Assembly: GCA_043757045.1 (NCBI GenBank) | Contig: JAYVQC010000215.1 | Coordinates: 1 to 52,218, forward strand | Origin: JANNGC01 sp043757045 | GTDB lineage: Bacteria; Verrucomicrobiota; Verrucomicrobiia; Limisphaerales; SIBH01 | Reading direction: 5' to 3' | Length of the DNA stretch: 52,218 nt | Part shown: piece by piece, positions 42,982 to 51,204 of the stretch | Numbering within the stretch: the first letter of the stretch is position 1 | Layout: every line of letters begins with the position of its first letter | Notes under the pieces: model-generated | Seen by the model: the letters and a program-made list of their open reading frames with translations, nothing else | What the model was told of the DNA's origin: nothing | Database searches by the model: none | Program-made: the position numbers and the translations under genes

Positions 42982-43173
42982 ATGTCGAGCCGGAAGGAGT
43001 ATCCGTTCAATCCCGGCGGGGTGCTGTCGAGCGGAAATGCGTTTGCGAAGCGCCACGGGCTGGAGGGTAAGAAAGTTTCTGCCGCCGATCTGCCGCCGAA
43101 GTATTACATCCTCGACATGTTTCCGTATCCGTCCGGCGCGGGATTGCACGTCGATCTTCCGCGACGGCGCTGA
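42982..43173 (+). pseudogene. Decayed 5' fragment of leuS
   Basis: The fragment encodes MSSRKEYPFN, then after a gap FAKRHGLEGKKVSA and PPKYYILDMFPYPSGAGLHV, matching the intact leuS at 51205 but missing about 20 codons between two FN dipeptides (residues 10 and 30), and breaking off in the HIGH-type motif. The upstream DNA (AAACCTTTCGC...CGCGCCC) also matches that of leuS. It cannot make a synthetase. Confidence 0.95.
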
Positions 43174-43240
43174 CGTTCAGGCTGAAGCCGCAGGCAAACA
43201 TCTCCGGCAACAGCACGAGCGAGCCGCGCGGAATGCGCGA
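43158..43240 (-). pseudogene. Fragment of a nitrilase/omega-amidase-like gene
   Basis: On the minus strand one frame reads RGSLVLLPEMFACGFSLNV followed by SAVAE, close to the LVVLPEMFxTGFSMN motif with the catalytic Glu of YafV-type omega-amidases. No start, Lys or Cys part is present. The fragment directly joins the broken leuS copy. The match is short, so this is tentative. Confidence 0.5.
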
Positions 43241-43324
43241 TGTCGGCGGAGCCGGTTACGCCGCTGGTCGGCGGGGCCACGGCCCGCTCACGGCTTCAGG
43301 TCGTTCGGCTCGCCGGGCGCGAGG

Positions 43325-43442
43325 TCAGTAAACGATCAGCAACCCGTTGCTGCCGACGTTGACGTAGTTGGTGCCGGTGGTGGTCGCGCCTTTGCCGTCG
43401 CTGATGGTGTAGGTGAAGCGGTCGGCGCCGTTGTAGGTGCTC
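43325..43442 (-). pseudogene. C-terminal remnant of a cadherin-like/VCBS-type repeat gene
   Basis: The minus strand reads TYNGADRFTYTISDGKGAT followed by TTGTNYVNVGSNGLL and a stop, the usual end of Ig-like cadherin/VCBS repeats (NGxDSFTYTISDGKGG). Upstream codons have no such similarity; the homology ends at the start of the sigma-54 activator region. Confidence 0.7.
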
Positions 43443-44474
43443 GACTGTTTGCAGCGGGCCGTGGGGCATTCCGCCGCCAGCCATTCGAGTCTGCAAGAGT
43501 TCGGGCTGGTGGATTCCTCGCGCGGCATGAGCGCGGTGCGCCGACTGCTCCATCAGGCGGCGGCCAATCCGCGCACCACCGTTCTCCTCTCCGGGGAAAC
43601 CGGCGTGGGCAAGGATCTCTTCGCCCGCGTGATTCATCAACTGACTTTCCAGAAGGCGGAATCGGCCCCGCCGCTCATTGTGCTGAACTGCTCGACCCTG
43701 CCGGCGGAAATGTTCGAGGCCGAACTGTTCGGGGCCACGAAAGGCGCTTACACCGGCGCGCACCAGAACCGCATCGGCCTGGCCGAGGCGGCGCACGGCG
43801 GCACGTTGTTCCTGGACGAAATCGCCGAGGTGCCGCTCTACCTGCAAGCCAAGCTGCTTCAGTTTTTGGAGACGCGGGAATACCGCCGCCTCGGCCACTC
43901 GGACACGCTCCACTTCGAGGGCCGCATCCTCGCGACGACCAACAAGCCGCTCGAAACCGAAGTGCAGGCGGGCCGCTTCCGCGCCGACTTGTGGTATCGG
44001 CTGGACGTGTTGAACATCCACATCCCCCCGTTGCGCGAGCGAAAGGAAGACGTCACACCCCTCGTCGAATTTCTCCTGGACAAGCTCTGCGAGAAATATG
44101 ATCGGCCGCGCCTGATTCCGAAACCCGAGGACCTCGCCGCGTTGCAGGGCTACGAATTCCCGGGCAACGTGCGCGAGTTGCGCAACCTCATCGAGCGGTC
44201 TCTGCTGCAAACGGCGGTGGACGCCAACTGGCTGGAAATGGATCGGGTCTGGTTGCGCCGGCCCAGTCCCGCAGCCCCGGCTGAGAACGCGGTCCCGGTC
44301 CCGCTGGCCGTGGAGCGGACGTTGAGTCCCATGGAGGAACAGGAATACACGCTCATTCGCAAAACGCTCGCCACCGAGCGCGGACTCATCCGGCGCTCCG
44401 CCGCCAAACTCGACATGTCCCATCAAGCCCTGCTGCGCCGGCTGGACAAGTGGCCGGAACTGAGAGTCGCTTGA
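43437..44474 (+). CDS. Sigma-54-dependent activator, N-terminally truncated
   Basis: The product (345 aa from the GTG at 43437, or shorter from the ATG at 43527) has an AAA+ domain with Walker A GETGVGKD (53-60), the sigma-54 contact loop GAYTGA (103-108, a Tyr variant of GAFTGA), Walker B GGTLFLDEIAE and GNVRELRN, and a C-terminal Fis-type helix-turn-helix (LIRRSAAKLDMSHQALLRRL). No receiver, GAF or PAS domain precedes it, and the first 20 codons run into a foreign gene remnant, so the sensory part was probably lost. It may be constitutively active or dead; it could serve the sensory genes downstream. Confidence 0.88.
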   Translation: MLDCLQRAVGHSAASHSSLQEFGLVDSSRGMSAVRRLLHQAAANPRTTVLLSGETGVGKDLFARVIHQLTFQKAESAPPLIVLNCSTLPAEMFEAELFGATKGAYTGAHQNRIGLAEAAHGGTLFLDEIAEVPLYLQAKLLQFLETREYRRLGHSDTLHFEGRILATTNKPLETEVQAGRFRADLWYRLDVLNIHIPPLRERKEDVTPLVEFLLDKLCEKYDRPRLIPKPEDLAALQGYEFPGNVRELRNLIERSLLQTAVDANWLEMDRVWLRRPSPAAPAENAVPVPLAVERTLSPMEEQEYTLIRKTLATERGLIRRSAAKLDMSHQALLRRLDKWPELRVA

Positions 44475-44783
44475 GCGCCGCGCCTCATGGCGGGCGCGGC
44501 CCTCGCGAGCGGAGACGGCAGGATCGCCCGCGCCAATTTCTACCCGCGCGCAGGACCACGCCGCCCGCCCGGAACCCCGGACCAATGGGCAGACCAACTG
44601 GTCCTCAAGTGGACCACGCTGGCCGAGACCTTGGGGACCGGGCGGAGGCCGGAGCCATCGAACCCCGATGCCGCCGCCGGTTTATGCGCCCGGACGGCTT
44701 CAGATGGCCTGCGGCATCGTCGTTGCTTGGCTGGCCCCAAGGCATGACATGGGTGTCCTAAAAATAATCAAAACTCTGACCTG
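44475..44783. other. 309-bp gap before the FecR-TPR gene
   Basis: No ORF with coding character or palindromic element is visible. A promoter for the FecR gene should lie here. GG and GC doublets near 44728-44745 do not show the 10-bp spacing of a sigma-54 promoter. Confidence 0.45.
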
Positions 44784-46802
44784 ATGATTCTTAACCAAGA
44801 AAATTTTGCTCCGGCGAACCGCTGTCCGGCGCAATCCGCTCCGGGACGGCCGCTCTCAAAACGCCCGCGCGCCTTTGGATTCCTCGGCGCAGCCTTGTGC
44901 CTGAGCCTGCTCGCCCTGTGGTCCCTGCCCACCCGCGCCGCCGAGAGTCCATCCCCCTCCGCGCCGCACCAACCCCAAGTCTTGACGGTGGAAGGCCGCG
45001 TTTCGATTTTGCCCGCCGGTGTCAGCGTCTGGCAACCGGCCAAGCCCGGCCAGGTTCTGCACGTCGGCGACAAGTTGCGCACCGAGAAGAACAGCCGCGC
45101 CACCGTCCGCCTCGCCGATCTCAGCGTGTTGCGCCTCAAGGAACTTACGACCTTTGAACTGCTGCCGCCGCACTCGAAAGACCGCAAGCCGTTGCTCGAT
45201 CTCAAGAGCGGTTCGCTTTATTTCTTCAGCCGCGAGAAGCCTCTCGACATCCAGTTCCGCACGCCCACGGCCGTCGGGGCCATTCGCGGGACGGAATTTC
45301 TTCTCACTGCGACCGAAGACGGAGAAACCCGCCTTGCCCTGTTGGACGGCGCGGTGGACTTAAGCAACGAAGCCGGCCAAATCCAGATGCAAGCCGGCGA
45401 GCAGGCCCGCGTGGTCAAAGGTCAGCCGCCCACCAAGTCTCCGTTGATTGATGCCGTCAACGTCATCCAGTGGTGCCTGTATTATCCGGCGGTGGTGGAC
45501 GCGGACGAAATCGCCTTCACCGCGCGCGAAAAAGAAATGTTGAGCGAATCGCTGGCCGCTTATCGCGCCGGTGATTTGCTCGGCGCGCTGGCGACCTTTC
45601 CCGCCGACACGATTCCACCCAGCGAGGCCACGCGCGTCTATCACGCCGCGCTGTTGTTGAGCGTGGGTCGCGTGGACGAGGCGAGCCGAATCCTCGGCGA
45701 TCTCCCCGCCGCTTCCGGGCCGGCCCAGGCTCTGCGCGAATTGATCGCCGCCGTGCAGTTCAAGGAGTGGACGCGCCCCGCGCCACCCGCGACGGCCAGC
45801 GAATGGCTCGCCGAGTCGTACTATCTTCAATCGCGCGCCCGGCTCGACGACGCGCTCAAGGCGGCACGCCACGCCACCGCCCAGTCGCCCGCGTTTGGTT
45901 TTGCGTCGGTGCGCGTGGCGGAACTGGAGTTCAGCTTTGCCCGCGTGTCCGCCGCCGAGTCGGCGTTGGATCTCGGCCTCAAAAATTCTCCGCGCCACGC
46001 GCAGGGTCTCGCGTTGCGCGGCTTCCTTGCCGCCGCTCGCGGGCGTTTGCCGGAAGCGTTGCAGTGGTTTGATCAGGCCATCGCGGTGGACGGCGCGTTG
46101 GGCAACGCCTGGCTGGGACGCGGCCTAGTTCGCATCCGTCTGGGCCAGCGCACGGAAGGACGGCAGGATTTGCAAACCGCCGCCGCGCTGGAGCCGAATC
46201 GCGCGTTGTTCCGCAGCTATCTCGGCAAGGCGTTCAGCCACGAAGGCCAGGACGCGCTCGCGCAAAAAGATTTGCGGCTGGCGAGAAAACTTGATCCCAA
46301 CGACCCGACCGCGTGGCTCTACTCCGCGCTGCTCAACCAGCAACACAACCAAATCAACGCAGCGATCCGCGAGTTGGAGAAGTCGCAAGACCTGAACGAC
46401 AACCAGTCCATCTTCCGCTCCCAGTTGCTGCTCGATCAGGACCGCGCGGTGCGCAGCGCGAACCTCGCGTCCATCTACCGCGATGCCGGCATGCTGGACG
46501 TGAGCGTGCGCGAAGCCGCCAAGGCGGTGAACGCCGACTACGCGAATTATTCCGCCCACCTCTTCCTCGCCAGCAGCTACGACGCGGCGCGCGACCCGAA
46601 GCTCTTCAACCTTCGTTTGGAAGCCCCGGCGCGCAGCGAGTGGCTGATTGGTAATCTGCTGGCCCCCGTCGGCGCAGGCACGCTCTCGCGCAACTTGTCA
46701 CAACAGGATTACGTCCGCCTCTTTGAGAAGGACGGTTTGGGCATCAGTTCGAGCACCGAATACCACAGCCACGGCGAGTGGGTCCAGAGCGCGTCGCAAT
46801 AA
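44784..46802 (+). CDS. FecR-domain plus TPR protein (first part of a split FecR-TPR-beta-barrel gene)
   Basis: The 672-aa product has a signal peptide (about 30-52), a FecR-type domain (about 65-215, with VEGRVSILPAGV, LHVGDKLRTEKNSRATVRL, TPTAVGAIRGTEF and LDGAVDLSN) and about eight TPR-like helices (about 345-600, for example GNAWLGRGLVRIRLGQRTEG). It ends at a TAA after VQSASQ. The frame continues directly after this TAA into the beta-barrel ORF at 46803-48353, so the two were once one gene, or are one by readthrough. Confidence 0.88.
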   Translation: MILNQENFAPANRCPAQSAPGRPLSKRPRAFGFLGAALCLSLLALWSLPTRAAESPSPSAPHQPQVLTVEGRVSILPAGVSVWQPAKPGQVLHVGDKLRTEKNSRATVRLADLSVLRLKELTTFELLPPHSKDRKPLLDLKSGSLYFFSREKPLDIQFRTPTAVGAIRGTEFLLTATEDGETRLALLDGAVDLSNEAGQIQMQAGEQARVVKGQPPTKSPLIDAVNVIQWCLYYPAVVDADEIAFTAREKEMLSESLAAYRAGDLLGALATFPADTIPPSEATRVYHAALLLSVGRVDEASRILGDLPAASGPAQALRELIAAVQFKEWTRPAPPATASEWLAESYYLQSRARLDDALKAARHATAQSPAFGFASVRVAELEFSFARVSAAESALDLGLKNSPRHAQGLALRGFLAAARGRLPEALQWFDQAIAVDGALGNAWLGRGLVRIRLGQRTEGRQDLQTAAALEPNRALFRSYLGKAFSHEGQDALAQKDLRLARKLDPNDPTAWLYSALLNQQHNQINAAIRELEKSQDLNDNQSIFRSQLLLDQDRAVRSANLASIYRDAGMLDVSVREAAKAVNADYANYSAHLFLASSYDAARDPKLFNLRLEAPARSEWLIGNLLAPVGAGTLSRNLSQQDYVRLFEKDGLGISSSTEYHSHGEWVQSASQ

Positions 46803-46817
46803 GGGCGGTTCGGCCAG

Positions 46818-48353
46818 ATGTCTTACGCGCTCGACACTTACTACCGCTCGGACAACGGCCAGCGCCCGAATAACGATCTCGAACAACTCCAGCTCTCGGG
46901 CCAGTTCAAGTTCCAGCTCACGCCGCAGGACAGCGTGTTCCTGACCATGGAATACTTCAACCAGGAGAGCGGCGACGTGGCGCAACACTACGATCAGGCC
47001 AGCGCCAACCCCGGCCTGCGCGTGAAAGAAACTCAGGAACCCAATCTCTTCATCGGCTATCACCGCGAATGGTCGCCCGGCTCACACACGCTGTTCCTCG
47101 CGGGCCGCATCCAGGACACGCTGGGCCTCCAGAATCCCGACGCGCAGCCGCTGTTCGCGCGCATCCACACCAATGGCGCGATCACGCGCGTGCGCCGCGA
47201 GCCGTTCTACCACCTCAATTACGAGCGCGACTACGAAGTCTATTCGGCGGAGTTGCAGCAAATCTGGGAGTCCCATGCCCACACCGTCATCGTCGGCGGC
47301 CTTTACCAAAACGGCCGCGCCGACACGGACGCAAAACTCAAGGTTCTTGACACCGCGATGAGTTCGCAAAACCTCGATCTGGACGTGGAGCGTCTGAGTT
47401 TCTACGGCTACTACCAATGGCGCATCATCGAGCCGCTGGCGTTGACCGCCGGCCTGTCCTACGACCGGCTTACGTCTCCGCGTAATGTTCTGAATCCGCC
47501 GTTGAGCGGAGACGAAATCACCCAGGACCAGGTCTCGCCCAAGGCCGGCCTGATCTACACGCCGTGGAAACGCACCACCTTGCGGGCGCTCTACGCGCGC
47601 TCGATGGGCGGGCTGTTCAACGAAAATAGTTTTCGCCTCGAACCGACGCAGATCGCCGGCTTGAACCAATCCTTCCGCAGTGTGCTTCCCGAATCCGCCG
47701 CCGGTCCGCTCGCGGGCGCGCAGATTGACGCCTACGCGTTGAGCCTCGATCAATCCTTCGCCAGCGGCACCTTCCTCGGCGTGGCGGGCGAGCTGTTGCA
47801 AAGCGACGGCGCGCGCACGGTGGGCGCGTTCACCAACGGCATCGCCATCGCGGTGCCGAACCGCTTTACCGGCACGCGGCAGACGCTCGACTACCAGGAA
47901 AAGAGCCTGCTGTTCACGGCCAACCAATTGATCGGTGAACAATGGTCGGTGGGCGCGCGCTACCGAATCAGCGAGGCGAACCTGAAAAGCAATTTCCCGG
48001 ATGTGCCGGCCACCGCGCTCTGGCAGGCGTCAGAGCCGCGGCAGACGGACCGGACCGCTCTCCTCCAACAACTCACGCTCTCGGTGGACTTCAACCACGC
48101 CAGCGGTTTCTTCGCCCAGTTCCAATCGCACTGGATGGCGCAGGACAATCGCGGCACCGCGCCCGCGCTGGCCGGCGAGAATTTCTGGCAGCACGACGTG
48201 TCCGTGGGCTACCGCTTCGCCCGGCGGCGCGCGGAAGTGCGGCTGGGCGTGCTGAATTTGACGGACCGGGATTACCAGCTCAACCCGCTGAACCTCTCGG
48301 CGGAGTTGCCACGCGAACGCACCTTCGTCGCGGCGGCGAAGTTTAATTTCTGA
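46818..48353 (+). CDS. Outer-membrane beta-barrel protein (second part of the split gene)
   Basis: The 511-aa product is rich in amphipathic strands (YALDTYYRSDNG, FKFQLTPQDSVFLTMEYFN, WSVGARYRISEANL, DVSVGYRFARRRAEVRLGV) and ends in ...FVAAAKFNF with C-terminal Phe, an outer-membrane barrel hallmark. There is no signal peptide at this start: secretion would need the upstream ORF, with which it is in frame across one TAA (46800-46802). No TonB plug is seen. Confidence 0.85.
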   Translation: MSYALDTYYRSDNGQRPNNDLEQLQLSGQFKFQLTPQDSVFLTMEYFNQESGDVAQHYDQASANPGLRVKETQEPNLFIGYHREWSPGSHTLFLAGRIQDTLGLQNPDAQPLFARIHTNGAITRVRREPFYHLNYERDYEVYSAELQQIWESHAHTVIVGGLYQNGRADTDAKLKVLDTAMSSQNLDLDVERLSFYGYYQWRIIEPLALTAGLSYDRLTSPRNVLNPPLSGDEITQDQVSPKAGLIYTPWKRTTLRALYARSMGGLFNENSFRLEPTQIAGLNQSFRSVLPESAAGPLAGAQIDAYALSLDQSFASGTFLGVAGELLQSDGARTVGAFTNGIAIAVPNRFTGTRQTLDYQEKSLLFTANQLIGEQWSVGARYRISEANLKSNFPDVPATALWQASEPRQTDRTALLQQLTLSVDFNHASGFFAQFQSHWMAQDNRGTAPALAGENFWQHDVSVGYRFARRRAEVRLGVLNLTDRDYQLNPLNLSAELPRERTFVAAAKFNF

Positions 48354-48402
48354 GGCGGCCCGCCGTAGATTGATCGGTGCACGCGTTGCCCCATCGCAGC
48401 CC

Positions 48403-51126
48403 ATGAATTTGAAAAGAAAATATCTCAATCCGAGAATCGCCGGCGCGGCCAGCGCGTTGCTGCTCCTGGCCCTCGGCCTGGCCTTGCTGCACCTGAACTC
48501 GCGCCTCAGCCTCTCGCTGCGGTTTGCCAGCTACGATTGGGCGTACGATTTTTCGTTTCTGAGGTCGCGGCCCGCGCCCGAGCCGCAAGTCGCCATCATC
48601 TATCTCGACGAGGCGTCGCACCTCGATCTCAACCAGCCTTTCAACCGGCCGTGGGACCGGGCGATTCACGCGCGCCTGCTGGACCGCCTGACGGCCGATG
48701 GGGCCAAGGCCGTCATCTTCGACATCGTGTTCAGCGATCCCGGCCCGAGTCCCGAGACGGACCAGACTTTCGCCGCGTCCATCCGCCGCAATGGCCGCGT
48801 GATTCTCGCCGCCGATTACAGCGACAACCAGCTCACCTCCGACGACCGTGGCCGCACGCGGGAACGGACGGTGACGCAGCCCTATCCGCTGTTCGCCCAG
48901 GCCGCCGCCGGATGGGGCCTCGCCCAATTGCAACCGGACGAAGATTTTCTGGTGCGCGAACACAACCACGGCCCGCCCGACAGCGACTTCGTGAGTCTGA
49001 CCTGGGCGGCGGCGCGGATGTTGCAGGTGCCGGCGGCGGCGAAGAACGAGGCGCGCTTCAGCGAGCGCTGGGTCAACTACTACACCGGCCCCGCCAACTT
49101 CGACGGCCTGAGCTACAAGCTGGCCTTTGACAAGCCGCCGGGATTTTTCCGCGAAAAAATTATCTTCATCGGCGGGCGTCCGCAAACCGGCCTGTTGCGC
49201 GAGCGCAAGGATCAATTCCGCAGTCCCTACACCACCTGGTACACCGATCCGGTCTTCGTGCCCGCCGTGGACGTTCACGCCACGACGTTGCTGAACCTGA
49301 TCCACGAAGACTGGCTCCACAAATTGCCCGCCGCCGCCGAGTGGGTGCTGGTGCTGTTGGCCGCGCTTTTCTTCGGGGCCGGCCTGATGTATTTCCGGCC
49401 GTCGGCCGCGGTGGGCGTGGCGGCGGTGGGGGCGCTGGTCTTCACGCTGGTTGCGCTGCTCTTGTTCAGTCTGGGCGGAATGTGGTTTCCCTGGATGGTG
49501 ATCGTCGCCGCGCTGGCCCCGGTGGGCCTGCTGTGCGCCATCAGTTTCAAATCGGTCGAGTGGTACGTCGTGCGTCGAAGTTTGGAGCAACAGCGTGAGC
49601 AGGCCCTGCGGCGGATTCAGGAGCAGGCCGCGCTGCTGGACAAAGCCCAGGACGCCATCATGGTGCATGACCTCGCCGGGCACAGCACCTATTGGAATCC
49701 CAGCGCCGAGCGCCTCTATGGCTGGACGGCCGCCGAAGCCGAGGTGCAAAACGTCGCGCGGTTTCTCTACACGCACGACGACGCCAAGTTCACCGAGGCG
49801 CGCGCGGCCACTCTGAGCTGCGGCGAATGGATCGGCCAGTTGCGCCAGACCACCAAGGCGGGCAAGGAGGTCATGGCCGAAAGCCGCTGGACCCGCGTGT
49901 GCGATGCCGCCGGCCAGCCCACGTCCGTGCTCGTCATCAACACCGACATCACCGAGCGGCACAAACTGGAAGCACAATTTCTCCGCGCGCAGCGCATGGA
50001 GAGCATCGGCACGCTGGCGGGCGGCATCGCCCACGACCTGAACAACGTGCTCACGCCGATCATCATGGGTGCGCAACTCATCGAGATGCGCGAGGACGAC
50101 CCCTTCAAAAGGAAAACCCTCCAGAACATCGCGGTCAGCGCCCAGCGCGGCGCGGACATGGTGAAGCAGGTGCTGGCCTTCGCGCGCGGGCACGAAGGCG
50201 AGAAAGTGACGCTCCAACTCAAACACGTCATCAGCGAGATGGAGAAGATCGCGCGCGAAACTTTTCCCAAGTCCATCGAACTCAAGGCCCGGATCGGCCC
50301 GCACCTCCAGCCCATCCAAGGCGACGCCACGCAGCTCCACCAGGTGTTGCTCAATTTCTGCGTCAACGCGCGCGACGCCATGCCCAATGGTGGCCGCATT
50401 TCCATCGAAGCCGAAAACGTCAGCCTGGACGAGGCGGCCGCCCGGCAAATCCTCGGCGCCCGACCGGGTCCGTACGTCCGGCTTCAGGTCATCGACACCG
50501 GCCTGGGGATTCCGCAGGAAATCATTGATCGCATTTTTGAGCCGTTCTTCACCACCAAGGGCGTCGGCAAGGGCACCGGCCTCGGCCTCTCCACCACCCT
50601 CAGCATCGTCAAGAGTCACGGCGCGCTCATCGACGTGACGAGCGTGGTCGGAAAAGGCACGACCTTCACCATCCTGTTCCCGCCCGCCGTCCTGGCGGCG
50701 GCGGCCCAACCCGTCGAGGCTCCGCGCCCCACCGCGTCCGGCGACGGGCGACTGGTGCTCGTGGTGGATGACGAGCCGCTCATTCGCGAAATGATCGGCA
50801 GCGTGCTCACGAATCAGGGCTACCGCGTGCTCCACGCCGAGGATGGCGCCTGCGGAGTGGCGTTGTTCAAACAACACGCGCCCGAGGTCAGCGCCGTGAT
50901 CATGGACATGATGATGCCCGTCATGGATGGCCACGAAGCGATGCACGCCATGCTGCAAATCCGTCCGGACGCCCGGTTCATCTTCATCAGCGGTCTGATG
51001 CAGGCGGCGGATCGCCCGCCCCATCTCCGCTCGGCTCACGTCGAGGTGCTCTCGAAGCCGTTCACGTCGGACAAGGTGCTGGAGACGCTGGCGCGCTGCG
51101 TTGGGCCGCAACCGGTGAGCGCATAA
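48403..51126 (+). CDS. CHASE2-PAS hybrid histidine kinase with C-terminal receiver
   Basis: The 907-aa product has an N-terminal membrane segment, a periplasmic CHASE2 domain (about 35-320: VAIIYLDEAS, LTADGAKAVIFDIVFSD, FFREKIIFIGGRP, VPAVDVHATTLLNLI), three transmembrane helices (about 325-400), a PAS domain (about 425-530), HisKA with His544 (GGIAHDLNNVL), HATPase (NARDAMPNGG, DTGLGIP, GKGTGLGLST) and a receiver with Asp835 (VIMDMMMPV). CHASE2 kinases are often encoded beside FecR-domain proteins, as here. It follows the barrel gene by 49 bp and is probably co-transcribed. The cognate output could be the truncated sigma-54 protein or a distant regulator. Confidence 0.93.
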   Translation: MNLKRKYLNPRIAGAASALLLLALGLALLHLNSRLSLSLRFASYDWAYDFSFLRSRPAPEPQVAIIYLDEASHLDLNQPFNRPWDRAIHARLLDRLTADGAKAVIFDIVFSDPGPSPETDQTFAASIRRNGRVILAADYSDNQLTSDDRGRTRERTVTQPYPLFAQAAAGWGLAQLQPDEDFLVREHNHGPPDSDFVSLTWAAARMLQVPAAAKNEARFSERWVNYYTGPANFDGLSYKLAFDKPPGFFREKIIFIGGRPQTGLLRERKDQFRSPYTTWYTDPVFVPAVDVHATTLLNLIHEDWLHKLPAAAEWVLVLLAALFFGAGLMYFRPSAAVGVAAVGALVFTLVALLLFSLGGMWFPWMVIVAALAPVGLLCAISFKSVEWYVVRRSLEQQREQALRRIQEQAALLDKAQDAIMVHDLAGHSTYWNPSAERLYGWTAAEAEVQNVARFLYTHDDAKFTEARAATLSCGEWIGQLRQTTKAGKEVMAESRWTRVCDAAGQPTSVLVINTDITERHKLEAQFLRAQRMESIGTLAGGIAHDLNNVLTPIIMGAQLIEMREDDPFKRKTLQNIAVSAQRGADMVKQVLAFARGHEGEKVTLQLKHVISEMEKIARETFPKSIELKARIGPHLQPIQGDATQLHQVLLNFCVNARDAMPNGGRISIEAENVSLDEAAARQILGARPGPYVRLQVIDTGLGIPQEIIDRIFEPFFTTKGVGKGTGLGLSTTLSIVKSHGALIDVTSVVGKGTTFTILFPPAVLAAAAQPVEAPRPTASGDGRLVLVVDDEPLIREMIGSVLTNQGYRVLHAEDGACGVALFKQHAPEVSAVIMDMMMPVMDGHEAMHAMLQIRPDARFIFISGLMQAADRPPHLRSAHVEVLSKPFTSDKVLETLARCVGPQPVSA

Positions 51127-51204
51127 ATCGCGGGCTGGCTTGAACGGCGTGGCTCCAACTCCCCCATTGCGCCACCAAAACCTTTCGCGCAAATTCCGCG
51201 CCCT

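Noticed and set aside
42613..43173. A longer protein-coding gene including the leuS fragment
   Set aside because: The first two thirds are opposite ruvX and have no homology; only the leuS-like part is meaningful, and it is truncated.
44487..44747. Small ORF after the sigma-54 activator
   Set aside because: The translation is Arg/Pro-rich without motif, no ribosome binding site is visible, and the frame has the character of random GC-rich sequence.
44720..44750. Sigma-54 promoter before the FecR-TPR gene
   Set aside because: GG and GC elements are present but the spacing of 10 bp required between them is not met.
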